Source: a virus | DNA: 41,425 bases | Strand: one strand, 5' to 3' | Virus record (IMG/VR): IMGVR_UViG_3300045284_000074 | Location: 1 to 41,425 of that record | Shown: piece after piece, positions 5,642 through 12,577 of the stretch | How positions within the stretch are numbered: the stretch's first letter is position 1 | How the letters are laid out: every line of letters begins with the position of its first letter | Position numbers and translations under genes: made by a program | The notes under the pieces: model-generated | Told to the model about the DNA's origin: nothing | Seen by the model: the letters and a program-made list of their open reading frames with translations, nothing else | The model's database searches: none

Positions 5642-6084
5642 GCGGGCAATCGTGGCCTCCGGAGGAGACGGCCCGGCTGGCGGGGCTGTGGGAGGCTGGC
5701 ATCTCGTCGGGGCGGATTGCGAAGTTATTGGGGCGGACGCGCAGCTCGGTGATTTGCCGGGCGCACCGGATGGAGCTGACGCCGCGGGCTCGAACGCTGC
5801 CGCGCGCTCCCAAGCCCTATGTGCCACCTGGCGGCAGCCCGGTGCAGCTTCCGATGCTGCCGGACCCTGGGCCGCCGGGGGCGAAGCGGGTGCCGCTGCG
5901 GCTGTGGCTGGTGCCGACCACGCCGCCGCGCGAATGCCAATGGCCAACGGGCGAGAAGCCGCATGTGCGCTTCTGCGAGGCGCCGGCAGTCTCGGCGCGG
6001 CCATATTGTGTCCGCCATTGTCGCGTCGCGTTCATCGGCTTTGGGCATCCTCGGCCCACCGGGCACGCATGGGTGTCGCCATGA
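5638..6084 (+). CDS. GcrA-like cell-cycle regulator 2
   Basis: 148 residues. N-terminal domain: WPPEETARLAGLWEAGISSG, then RIAKLLGRTRSSVICRAHRM, the same fold as the preceding gene. A proline-rich linker follows, then a C-terminal region with CQWPTGEKP, FCEAP and YCVRHCRVAF. This is the GcrA pattern C.WP.G....FC......YC..H...A. GcrA controls a methylation-dependent cell-cycle regulon in Alphaproteobacteria, so a phage copy could retune host or phage sigma-70 promoters. Two GcrA-like genes in tandem with different lengths is unusual. Coupled by ATGA on both sides. Confidence 0.75.
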   Translation: MSGQSWPPEETARLAGLWEAGISSGRIAKLLGRTRSSVICRAHRMELTPRARTLPRAPKPYVPPGGSPVQLPMLPDPGPPGAKRVPLRLWLVPTTPPRECQWPTGEKPHVRFCEAPAVSARPYCVRHCRVAFIGFGHPRPTGHAWVSP

Positions 6085-6503
6085 ACGCGATCACCCCGCC
6101 GCCATTCGCCCTGACGCCACCGCTGCCGCCGTTCAAGGCCCGGCCGCAGCATGTGGAGCACCAGCTCCAGCGCAGCGTCCGGGATCTGCTGTGGCGGTTG
6201 CTGCCCCGCTCGGTGTTCTTCACGGCGGTCGATCACGCGCACAAGAAGGACGGGCGCACCGGCGGCATGCTCAAGGCCCGCGGCGGCATCAAGGGGCTGC
6301 CCGATCTTTGGCTGGTGCATGACGGCCGCATTTTTCTGATCGAATTAAAGCGGCCCGGCGGCTACCTGTCGCCCACGCAGAAGGACTGCCACGCCTGGCT
6401 GCGGCGGGCCGGGGCCGAGGTCGTGGTTTGCCGTTCGCCAGAAGAGGTCGAGGCGGCGCTGCGGGGCTGGCGAATCCCTTTAATGGGGAGAATTGCGGCA
6501 TGA
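6081..6503 (+). CDS. VRR-NUC domain nuclease
   Basis: 140 residues from ATG 6081, which overlaps the GcrA-like stop (ATGA). The core RGGIKGLPDLWLVH (67-80), FLIELKRPGG (85-94), Q100 and a closing AGAEVVVCRSPEEV (110-123) match stand-alone phage VRR-NUC proteins. Likely catalytic residues are D75, E88 and K90 with Q100 of the PD-(D/E)XK type. Family members cut branched DNA such as Holliday junctions, so a role in resolving replication or recombination intermediates is likely. Usual length is about 100-150, so it is complete. Confidence 0.85.
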   Translation: MNAITPPPFALTPPLPPFKARPQHVEHQLQRSVRDLLWRLLPRSVFFTAVDHAHKKDGRTGGMLKARGGIKGLPDLWLVHDGRIFLIELKRPGGYLSPTQKDCHAWLRRAGAEVVVCRSPEEVEAALRGWRIPLMGRIAA

Positions 6504-6751
6504 CCCAGCCCCCGCTCTCGCAGCAATGCCGCCGCATCATCGCGTTGCAGCAAGATCTGTGCGCGGCGATCGACGAGAGCGAATGCCAGTGGGGCGAGGC
6601 GGTGGGGTGCGTCGGGTTTGCGCTCGGCATGCTGCTGGACCGGCACGAGGACGACGCGGTGCGGGTCGCGATGGCGCAGCGGGTGGCCGAGCATCTCATG
6701 TCCGGCGCCTGGACGCGGGGATCATTCGGAGAACCGGAGAGGATGCAATGA
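6500..6751 (+). CDS. Hypothetical early protein
   Basis: 83 residues, MTQPPLSQQCRRIIALQQDL then a helical body (GEAVGCVGFALGMLLDRHED, RVAMAQRVAEHLM). ATG 6500 overlaps the nuclease stop (ATGA). Not recognised. Position between a resolvase-like nuclease and the replication gene suggests a DNA-metabolism accessory role, an inference from context. Confidence 0.55.
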   Translation: MTQPPLSQQCRRIIALQQDLCAAIDESECQWGEAVGCVGFALGMLLDRHEDDAVRVAMAQRVAEHLMSGAWTRGSFGEPERMQ

Positions 6752-6930
6752 CCGTTGTTGCGGCTGCGCGTGCGTACGTTCAAAATGCAGAACAGCCCGG
6801 CTGGAACCGGGCTGTAACTGGGATTGAAACCGATCGGCTCTGGCGGCCAACCGTTAGAACAAAGGGAACGTCGCTGTTCCTGTTCTCTCACAAAGCCTCT
6901 TGGGTCGTCAACAGGAGGCTTGTGCCATGA
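6748..6930 (+). CDS. Doubtful short frame lying over a structured leader
   Basis: 60 residues from an ATGA-coupled ATG 6748 (MTVVAAARAYVQNAEQPGW). The first ~15 residues are plausible; the rest is encoded by sequence whose main features are three RNA hairpins, and the stop falls inside the start of the next gene. It may be a regulatory leader peptide, or translation may only be incidental. Codon content and hairpins cannot both be selected without cost, so confidence is low. Confidence 0.3.
   Translation: MTVVAAARAYVQNAEQPGWNRAVTGIETDRLWRPTVRTKGTSLFLFSHKASWVVNRRLVP
6792..6921 (+). promoter_or_regulatory. Structured 5' leader that sequesters the ribosome site of the replication gene
   Basis: Hairpin 1: ACAGCCCGG (6792-6800) pairs with CCGGGCTGT (6807-6815), 9 base pairs, loop of 6, no T-run after it. 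Hairpin 2: AGAACA (6856-6861) and GGAAC (6865-6869) pair with GTTCC (6876-6880) and TGTTCT (6881-6886). Hairpin 3: AAGCCTC (6893-6899) pairs with GAGGCTT (6915-6921), extendable to CACA/TGTG with one bulged A. The right arm contains most of the GGAGG ribosome site (6914-6918) for ATG 6927, so folding would hide it. Confidence 0.6.
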
Positions 6931-7817
6931 GCATTCCGGCATTTGCATGGGCGATGGAGCGCGGCCGCGCGCTGAAGTTGTTGCCGTCCGAGCGGCTGGT
7001 GCTGATTTACCTGGCGGACATGGCGAACGGGGCGCGGGTGTGCTGGCCGGGCCAGGAGACGATCGTCCAGTTCACGGGATTGGCATTGCGGACGGTGCGA
7101 TCGGCGGTTGACCGGCTGGTCGGGCGTGGACTGATCCGGGTTGAGGACAGCCCAGGACGAGTGATGCGATATCATATACTTAGGGACGACACCCCGGCAA
7201 ATGATGACGGGGTAGGCAAGCCCAACGGCCAAGTTGTCCACAACCCCGGCAAATCGTCACAGGGTAAACGCTCGCAACCCCGGCAAAATGTGCCTACCCA
7301 CCCCGGCAACTCGTGCATTGAACCCAGAGACATTTCGACCGAAACCCCGGCAAAATGTCTCACCGACCCTTACTTACCCAAGAAAGAGACCCTAGAAAGA
7401 GGCGCGTGCGCGCCCGAGGCGAAGGCTCAGAATTTAGATTCGGGGGGGAAGGAAAGGCAGCAAGCAAGCCAGCAAGCGGCTCCTGAAGCGGCCGACCCTG
7501 ACGCCCGAGTGTCCGAGGAAGCATTCGCCGCCGTGCGCCGCGCCATTGCCGGCGAGCCCGAGGCCGAGCCGGTGCCCGATGCCCAACGCATGGAGGCTCG
7601 GAACATCGTCGGCGGACTCACTCGCCACCTGGGCCAGCGCGAATATGCCCCCGGCCGCCGTCCCGTCCGATCCGTTCACGAGCAGATTGCCGCAGCCGAA
7701 GACGCGCCGCTCGACGCGCCGTTGCCGCCAATCCATCCCGCCGTCGCCGATCACGTCTGGGCTGCCCGCCGCGCTCTCGCCGAACACGCCGCCAGGCTGG
7801 GGAGGGTGGCGGCATGA
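6927..7817 (+). CDS. Helix-turn-helix replication initiator-like protein
   Basis: 296 residues. A winged helix-turn-helix occupies residues ~15-86: LLPSERLVLIYLADMANG, TIVQFTGLALRTVRSAVDRL and GLIRVEDSPGRVMRYHIL. This is the arrangement of phage replication proteins of the lambda O / DnaD-like type, which bind iterons and recruit host replication machinery. Five CCCCGGCAA repeats lie inside the coding sequence (7192-7353), where lambda O also carries its origin. The middle is polar and disordered; the C-terminal third is an alanine-rich helical segment. ATG 6927 has GGAGG at 6914-6918 within a hairpin. The specific loader partner is not visible nearby. Confidence 0.7.
   Translation: MSIPAFAWAMERGRALKLLPSERLVLIYLADMANGARVCWPGQETIVQFTGLALRTVRSAVDRLVGRGLIRVEDSPGRVMRYHILRDDTPANDDGVGKPNGQVVHNPGKSSQGKRSQPRQNVPTHPGNSCIEPRDISTETPAKCLTDPYLPKKETLERGACAPEAKAQNLDSGGKERQQASQQAAPEAADPDARVSEEAFAAVRRAIAGEPEAEPVPDAQRMEARNIVGGLTRHLGQREYAPGRRPVRSVHEQIAAAEDAPLDAPLPPIHPAVADHVWAARRALAEHAARLGRVAA
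7192..7353 (+). repeat. Five iteron-like repeats, probable replication origin
   Basis: CCCCGGCAA occurs at 7192-7200, 7244-7252, 7278-7286, 7301-7309 and 7345-7353, each preceded by A and mostly followed by AATGTS or ATCGTC-like sequence. Start spacings are 52, 34, 23 and 44. The repeats fall in all three codon phases (T-P-A, N-P-G, Q-P-R, H-P-G, T-P-A), so the DNA is conserved and not the peptide. An A/T-richer stretch follows at about 7354-7440. Repeats inside a replication-protein gene followed by AT-rich DNA match the lambda origin layout. Confidence 0.7.
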
Positions 7818-8395
7818 CCCCGGTTTGCGACGACCCCCCGCAGCAACGGTGCCGGACGTGCGGCGCGATGTTGGACCGAGATGCGTTCTTCCGAAAGAAC
7901 CCAGACAAACGATCCCGGACACATATATCTGTCCGGGCGTTCAAAGCCACCTGCATCGGCTGCGAACTAACGGCACGCACACAACGCAAGCAAACAAACC
8001 CATGGCTAGAAAAGGCGCGCTCAACCATCCAGAGACATGCCAAAAAATACCATCGCACACCGGACGCATTTGCTCGGCAATACGGCTGGGATGCCCCACG
8101 AGTGGCACATATACTTGAACACGCATTCGACAATACATGCGTCTATTGTCGCGAGCCTTACAAGAGCATGGACAATGCGCAGTGGCAGGTCACCATGGAC
8201 ATCATCGATCCACGCAAGGCGCCATACCTCGCAACCAACGTCCAGCCCTGCTGCCAGACCTGCAACCGGGAGAAATCCAACACCGATCCGGAACTATGGG
8301 CGCGGAAACTCCAAGCTTGGGCCGGATGGGAGGAACACCGCAAACAGGCCCGGCCGCCCCCCGTGCAACTCGATCTCGGGTTCGGCGACCCGTGA
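7814..8395 (+). CDS. HNH-type nuclease-like protein with zinc-binding cysteines
   Basis: 193 residues, coupled to the replication gene by ATGA. N-terminal CRTCGAMLDRDAFFRKN and a later CIGC form one cysteine group. The C-terminal half has CVYCREPY, VTMDIIDPRKA, NVQPCCQTCNREKSN, the layout of HNH domains (CxxC, a D-x-x-D in place of the usual DH, N, then CxxCN..K). The catalytic histidine position reads as DIID, so activity is uncertain. HNH proteins next to terminase genes often assist packaging; others are homing enzymes. This one keeps normal operon spacing, which favours a resident phage function. Confidence 0.65.
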   Translation: MTPVCDDPPQQRCRTCGAMLDRDAFFRKNPDKRSRTHISVRAFKATCIGCELTARTQRKQTNPWLEKARSTIQRHAKKYHRTPDAFARQYGWDAPRVAHILEHAFDNTCVYCREPYKSMDNAQWQVTMDIIDPRKAPYLATNVQPCCQTCNREKSNTDPELWARKLQAWAGWEEHRKQARPPPVQLDLGFGDP

Positions 8396-8994
8396 ACGCC
8401 GTCGCAACCTGCCGAGCGCACCAAAACCTTGACGCTAAGCCTTTGGCGGCATTAGAAGCGCCAACATCGCGCGCCAGCCACGCCGACTGCGGACGCTATT
8501 GGGCCACCGCACAAACCCATCCCCAAGCCGAACGCTGGGCCGCCCAATGCCTCACCCGCCGCGGCTATCACGTCTACCTGCCGCTGCTCATCGTCCAGCG
8601 CCGTGATCGAACCATCCCAACCCTGCTGCATCGCATCGAGCGACCGCTCTTCAGCAGCTACCTCTTCATCCAACTCGGCAACACCGATCCCTGGACGCCG
8701 GCGCGCTACACCGATGGCATCCGCCAGCTCCTCATGAGCGGTTCAAAGCCCCATAAATTGCCCGAAACCGTGATGCTTGCCCTCCAGGCCGGTGACGCCT
8801 TCCGCCGCCTCCCACTACCGGACGCACCGCTCCTGCGCCCTGGCGCCCCCGTCACGTGCCTGTACGGGCCATTCCAGGGACGAGACGCCGTCGTCATCGC
8901 CGCCGCCACCAATACCGCACGCATCGCACTCCCAATGCTCGGCGCCATGCGAGAGCTGGTGGTGCCAATCGCATGTCTCACAGCACGAGAATGA
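8392..8994 (+). CDS. NusG-like transcription antitermination protein
   Basis: 200 residues from GTG 8392, whose GTGA overlaps the preceding stop. The NGN-type domain spans ~36-120: RYWATAQTHPQAERWAAQCL, RRGYHVYLPLLI, RIERPLFSSYLFIQL and a DGIRQLLMSGSKPHKLP segment. A KOW-like end follows (RPGAPVTCLYGPFQGRDAVV, ~149-168). This is the pattern of NusG/RfaH, which clamp RNA polymerase and prevent termination. Just upstream of the terminase and the 26-kb late block, it most likely promotes late-gene read-through. Lambdoid phages usually use Q-type factors, so a NusG paralogue here is notable. The first ~35 residues are an extra low-complexity leader. Confidence 0.8.
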   Translation: MNAVATCRAHQNLDAKPLAALEAPTSRASHADCGRYWATAQTHPQAERWAAQCLTRRGYHVYLPLLIVQRRDRTIPTLLHRIERPLFSSYLFIQLGNTDPWTPARYTDGIRQLLMSGSKPHKLPETVMLALQAGDAFRRLPLPDAPLLRPGAPVTCLYGPFQGRDAVVIAAATNTARIALPMLGAMRELVVPIACLTARE

Positions 8995-9003
8995 TCGCCA
9001 CCA

Positions 9004-9273
9004 ATGGCTACACGCCTCAGCCCCAAGCACGACGAACTGACACGCTCAAAAATCCAGACAAGTCAGCTCGTCAATCGCTTGAACGCATTCGCTTTGGACG
9101 AGGATGATTCAATCCGGATGTCCTCTGACCAGGTCCGTGCCGCTCTCGGCCTCCTGAAGAAAACCATCCCGGATTTAGCGGTCACATCGCACACCGGCCC
9201 AGATGGCGGCGCCGTCACAATCGAGGTTATTACCGGCGTTCCAAGACGCGAAGAGAGTAGCTTCGATCCGTGA
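9004..9273 (+). CDS. Putative terminase small subunit
   Basis: 89 residues: MATRLSPKHDELTRSKIQTS, then QLVNRLNAFAL and MSSDQVRAALGLLKKTIPDL. The pattern R.KI.TS.L...L...A.G...M...Q..AA..LLKKT.PDL is a phage family found just before the large terminase gene. I call it the small subunit mainly from position and motif. No ribosome site is clear; translation may be coupled to the NusG-like gene ending at 8994. A competing frame from ATG 8991 (38 codons) overlaps it and is judged less likely. Confidence 0.6.
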   Translation: MATRLSPKHDELTRSKIQTSQLVNRLNAFALDEDDSIRMSSDQVRAALGLLKKTIPDLAVTSHTGPDGGAVTIEVITGVPRREESSFDP

Positions 9274-9292
9274 TTTGTTGCTAAGATTGCAT

Positions 9293-9775
9293 ATGGGAAT
9301 AATAGCGCGACCGCTCCTTGAGCGACTTCAAGAGAAATACCGTGTCAACGACATAACTGGATGTTGGGAATGGACAGCATCCATTAAACGCAACGGCTAT
9401 GGTCAGATCGGCATTCCCGGACCCAAACCGACGATGCTGGATGCTCACCGCGCCTCGTGGATCGTTCACAACGGACCCATTCCGCATAAAATGCTGGTTC
9501 TGCATACTTGCGACGTAAAAACGTGCGTCAACCCGGCCCATCTCTGGCTCGGGACGCAGAGAAACAACATGCAGGATTGTTTACGCAAAGGCCGATTTGA
9601 TCGCGTCAAGAAGCTACGTGGCGAGAGCCATTATGCCGCGCGTCTTACCTGGGATCAGGTTGAGGCAATTCGTGCCGACACACGCAGGCAAATAGACATC
9701 GCTGCTGATTACGGCATTCGGCAAGGTTATGTGTCGGGCATCAAATTGTACAAGAAATGGCGGTCAAAAGAATAA
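9293..9775 (+). CDS. HNH homing endonuclease between the terminase subunits
   Basis: 160 residues. GCWEWTASIKRNGYGQIG (23-40), AHRASWIVHNGPIP (51-64), VLHTCDVKTCVNPAHLWLGT (69-88) and NNMQDCLRKGRF are the hallmarks of free-standing HNH_3 homing endonucleases. The C-terminal part (LTWDQVEAIRADTRRQI, AADYGIRQGYVSGI) is the usual DNA-binding helix-turn-helix of these enzymes. Its DNA is clearly A/T-richer than the neighbours, a sign of transfer. It overlaps the start of the large terminase gene by 19 bases, so insertion may have reshaped that start. Confidence 0.9.
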   Translation: MGIIARPLLERLQEKYRVNDITGCWEWTASIKRNGYGQIGIPGPKPTMLDAHRASWIVHNGPIPHKMLVLHTCDVKTCVNPAHLWLGTQRNNMQDCLRKGRFDRVKKLRGESHYAARLTWDQVEAIRADTRRQIDIAADYGIRQGYVSGIKLYKKWRSKE

Positions 9776-11064
9776 CTTTGAACTACCGGCCGAGGGAGCA
9801 ATTCCTTGAGTTCCACCAACGCAAAGAACGGTGGGCGTGCATTGTTGCGCATCGTCGGGCCGGGAAGACAGTCGCTTGCGTGATGGATCTGATAGACCAC
9901 GCTCTACGCTGCAAAAAGGAAGCTGGGCGATATTCATATCTGGGGCCGACATATGCACAGGCGAAGGATTTGGTGTGGTCATACTTAAAGCGATTCACGG
10001 GTGACATTCCGGGTATTGAGCAGCGGGAATCCGACCTTATGGTCACGTTTCCCAACGGCGCCAGGGTTCGTCTTTATGGTTGCGACAATTTCGATCGACT
10101 TCGCGGCACTTACAACGATGGTCTGATTTTAGACGAGTTTGGAGACATGGACCCCCGCGCATGGCCGGAAGTGCTGCGGCCCTCGCTGGCGGACAGAAAG
10201 GGATGGGCGGTCTTCATTGGCACGCCAAAAGGCCGCAACCATTTCCATGAGATATTTAAGTTGTCCGAAGCTGGCCCTGACTGGTTCTCCCTCGTCCTTC
10301 GCGCAGATAAAACCGGCATCCTCGATGCTCATGAGCTTGCTGAAATGCGCGCTATGATGACTGAGGATACCTATAACCAGGAAATGCTTTGCAGCTTCGA
10401 GGCCGCCATCCGCGGCGCCATCTACCGCGATGAACTCGCCGAAATGGCCGCATCCGATCGCATCTGCGGCGTGCCGTTCGATCCCGCCGTGCCCGTCTGG
10501 ACTGCCTGGGACCTGGGCATCGGCGATGCCACCGCAATAATATGCGCCCAGCTTGTCGGTCGCGAAATCCACATCATCGACTACTACGAGGCCACCGGCG
10601 AGCCGCTGACGCATTACGTCGCATGGCTGGAGTCTAAACCCTACCGATACGGCATCGACCTGCTGCCGCACGACGCTGGCGCGCGGGAACTCGGCACCGG
10701 CAAAACCCGCGAGGAGCTGCTGCGCCAGAACGGCCGCAAGGTCCGCGTGCTGCCCCGGCAGGACATCGATGACGGCATCAACGCCGTGAAGCTGCTGCTG
10801 CCGCGATGCTGGATGGACCGCGCCAAGACCGAGCGGCTGCGCGAGTGCCTGGCGCACTATCACCGCGACTTCAACGACCGCATGGGCGTGTTCAAGGATG
10901 CCCCGGTGCATGACTGGGCATCACATGCCTCTGACGCGGCGCGGACGCTGGCGATGGGGCTGCGCGAGGCAACGCCGAAGGTCGTGGACATCATCAGCGG
11001 GCAGTTGCCGACCCGGAAATACCTCGAGCTGCGCGGGCTCGAATCATCGTGGATGGGGATATAG
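9757..11064 (+). CDS. Terminase large subunit
   Basis: 435 residues. ATPase domain: Walker A AHRRAGKT (31-38), Walker B GLILDEFGDM (122-131) with the catalytic Asp-Glu pair, and motif FIGTPKGR (153-160). Nuclease domain: WDLGIGDATA (about 249-258), LLPHDAGARE (about 302-311) and a late HASDAAR supply the acidic residues of an RNase-H-like fold. This enzyme packages DNA into procapsids at the portal and cuts concatemers, as P22 gp2 does. Length is normal for the family. The first ~600 bases are A/T-richer than the rest, like the HNH gene they adjoin, suggesting co-transfer or gene conversion on homing. Confidence 0.95.
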   Translation: MAVKRITLNYRPREQFLEFHQRKERWACIVAHRRAGKTVACVMDLIDHALRCKKEAGRYSYLGPTYAQAKDLVWSYLKRFTGDIPGIEQRESDLMVTFPNGARVRLYGCDNFDRLRGTYNDGLILDEFGDMDPRAWPEVLRPSLADRKGWAVFIGTPKGRNHFHEIFKLSEAGPDWFSLVLRADKTGILDAHELAEMRAMMTEDTYNQEMLCSFEAAIRGAIYRDELAEMAASDRICGVPFDPAVPVWTAWDLGIGDATAIICAQLVGREIHIIDYYEATGEPLTHYVAWLESKPYRYGIDLLPHDAGARELGTGKTREELLRQNGRKVRVLPRQDIDDGINAVKLLLPRCWMDRAKTERLRECLAHYHRDFNDRMGVFKDAPVHDWASHASDAARTLAMGLREATPKVVDIISGQLPTRKYLELRGLESSWMGI

Positions 11065-11067
11065 GTC

Positions 11068-11457
11068 ATGGCGGCTGATCCTGACGACCTGCGGGATATG
11101 CTGATGATGCTCACAGCGGATTGGCTGAACGGCGACCGGACGCATGCGGGCAAGATTGCCGATATGTATGCTCACATCCTTGCCGGTCTGGGTCCGCCGG
11201 TGAATGTGGATGTTCCGTATGTGACGCAGGCGGGCGATGTGTTGTCTTGCACCAAGGGCAACTGGGATGGCGAGCCGGACGCGTACGATTATGCCTGGCA
11301 CAGCGATGGTGTTGCGAATGGGGCGAGCGGCGCGGATTACACGATCCTCGAGGCGGATGCCGGGCATACGCTGGCGTGCGTGGTGACGGCATCTAATGCG
11401 CTGGGATCTACGGCCGCCCCGATGTCCAACGGCGTGGCCATTCCACCCGCGCCGTGA
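11068..11457 (+). CDS. Ig-like domain protein, possible virion decoration
   Basis: 129 residues. Residues 1-40 form a helical start (DDLRDMLMMLTADWLNGD). From ~45 on the pattern PYVTQAGDVLSCTKGNWDGE, YAWHSDGVANG, YTILEADAGHTLACVVTASN and a closing GSTAAPMSNGVAI is a bacterial Ig-like fold with the two core cysteines (CTKGNW and CVVTASN) and the D.G...C motif. Such domains bind carbohydrate or decorate phage capsids. The helical start resembles that of the 11798 gene (INLLIAMLATDWVVGDKHH): both read L.AMLxxDWxxGDxxH, indicating a shared module. Starts three bases after the terminase stop. Confidence 0.65.
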   Translation: MAADPDDLRDMLMMLTADWLNGDRTHAGKIADMYAHILAGLGPPVNVDVPYVTQAGDVLSCTKGNWDGEPDAYDYAWHSDGVANGASGADYTILEADAGHTLACVVTASNALGSTAAPMSNGVAIPPAP

Positions 11458-11696
11458 GCGCCGGGCGTATGCCTGCGCGGGCTGATGTTCCGCAGCCGCT
11501 GCCAGCGCCGCCGCCGCCGAGCTGCGAAAATTGTCTGTTTGCGTATACCGACCAGGTGCGGTTTGTGTGTCGGCGCCATCCGCCCTCGCCGCGCAGCACG
11601 TCGAGCGAGCTGGGCGTTGTGGACACTTACCGCTGGTGGTGGTGCGGCGAGTGGCGGCAGCGGACGGGTGCGCTGCCGATGGGGGACATGCCATGA
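11454..11696 (+). CDS. Small cysteine-rich, probably zinc-binding protein
   Basis: 80 residues from GTG 11454, coupled by GTGA. Proline-rich start, then SCENCLFAYTDQVRFVCRRH, PPS and WWWCGEWRQ. The C..C...C..PP....W.CGEW pattern is common in small phage proteins and suggests a single zinc site. Function unknown. Confidence 0.6.
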   Translation: MSAGRMPARADVPQPLPAPPPPSCENCLFAYTDQVRFVCRRHPPSPRSTSSELGVVDTYRWWWCGEWRQRTGALPMGDMP

Positions 11697-11797
11697 AAGC
11701 CGCGAAACCGATCCCGAAGCGGAACCTTCCCGCTCCTGCGCCGTTACCCACACGCGCGCCAGCGAAGGCCGCGCAATCCCCAAAAAGGAGAACGAAA

Positions 11798-12124
11798 ATG
11801 GCCATGTTCCCGACGCATGAGGAGAAGACGACGCACGAGGCACACAAGGTGCAAGATGAGGCGCACAAGGCGGCAGAGGCGCGTGCTGCCGAGGAGAAGC
11901 GCGTGGCGGCAACTCCGCTCACCCCGGCAGGCATCAATCTGCTTATCGCCATGCTGGCCACCGACTGGGTGGTGGGCGACAAGCATCACTATGCCATCAT
12001 CCGCAAGCAGACGCTGAAGCTGCTCACCGATCTGGGCGCTGATGGTGCCGAGACCAAGGCGCGGCTTGAGGGGCTGAGCAGCGCCGCGCCGCCCGTGCTG
12101 GCGCCGACTGCGAAAGCCGCATAG
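11798..12124 (+). CDS. Hypothetical helical protein
   Basis: 108 residues from ATG 11798 (MAMFPTHEEKTTHEAHKVQ); AAAAAGGAG eight bases upstream makes this the best start. An in-frame ATG at 11693, coupled by ATGA to the previous gene, would add 35 proline- and lysine-rich residues, and cannot be excluded. The N-terminal half is a charged His/Glu/Lys/Ala helix. The C-terminal half (GINLLIAMLATDWVVGDKHH) shares the L.AMLxxDWxxGDxxH module with the Ig-like protein at 11068. Function unknown. Confidence 0.6.
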   Translation: MAMFPTHEEKTTHEAHKVQDEAHKAAEARAAEEKRVAATPLTPAGINLLIAMLATDWVVGDKHHYAIIRKQTLKLLTDLGADGAETKARLEGLSSAAPPVLAPTAKAA

Positions 12125-12145
12125 CAACCGAAGGGGGGCGGGCAG

Positions 12146-12337
12146 GTGATTACGCTTTTGGTGTGGTTGCTGGTGCTTTGTTTGGTGCTTGGGCTGATCA
12201 TCTGGGTGATTCAGATGCTGCCGCTGCCCGCGCCCTTTGGCACGATTGCGATTGCGATTGTGGCGTTGATATTCATTCTGATTTTGGTGGGGGCATTGCT
12301 GGGCGAGGTGCCGCTGCGGCCGATCCGGTTGCAATAA
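12146..12337 (+). CDS. Small two-pass membrane protein, holin candidate
   Basis: 63 residues from GTG 12146 with AAGGGGGG upstream. Two hydrophobic segments, ~3-23 (TLLVWLLVLCLVLGLIIWVI) and ~32-54 (FGTIAIAIVALIFILILVGA), are joined by MLPLPAP. The segment LPLPAPFG recurs, as I recall, in small alphaproteobacterial phage membrane proteins of unknown role. Two-pass topology and size suit a holin, but no lysin is adjacent, so this is only a candidate. Confidence 0.6.
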   Translation: MITLLVWLLVLCLVLGLIIWVIQMLPLPAPFGTIAIAIVALIFILILVGALLGEVPLRPIRLQ

Positions 12338-12342
12338 CGCGC

Positions 12343-12552
12343 ATGAGCGAGCACGAACCAGAAGGCGGCGATCCTAATGCATCGCTGCCACCCGATGCGT
12401 CGCCGCACGTCAAGGCGTTCTATGACACGGTGAACAAGCTGGTCGATGAGATATCCGCATCCGATCCCGTTGCGGGCAAGGCGCTGACCGAGATATGGGA
12501 CTGGATGCAAACCCACGTTCCGGAACGCTTCCTGCGGCCTAAGCCAATATGA
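12343..12552 (+). CDS. Hypothetical small acidic protein
   Basis: 69 residues: MSEHEPEGGDPNASLPPDAS, then HVKAFYDTVNKLVDEISASD and EIWDWMQTHVPERFL. Acidic, helical C-terminal half. No family recognised. It starts 6 bases after the membrane gene and belongs to the same run of small genes. Confidence 0.55.
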   Translation: MSEHEPEGGDPNASLPPDASPHVKAFYDTVNKLVDEISASDPVAGKALTEIWDWMQTHVPERFLRPKPI

Positions 12553-12577
12553 CGTAACAACCCTGGGGAGGGGGGAC

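Noticed and set aside
5499-6066. Several long frames on both strands across the GcrA-like pair
   Set aside because: High GC leaves many frames open; only the ATGA-coupled frames show GcrA motifs.
6792-6815. Hairpin as a rho-independent terminator
   Set aside because: The stem is strong but is followed by AACTGGG and no T-run, and the next gene continues the same operon.
8991-9107. ATGA-coupled 38-codon frame after the NusG-like gene
   Set aside because: It overlaps the better small-terminase-like gene at 9004 by about 100 bases and has no recognisable features.
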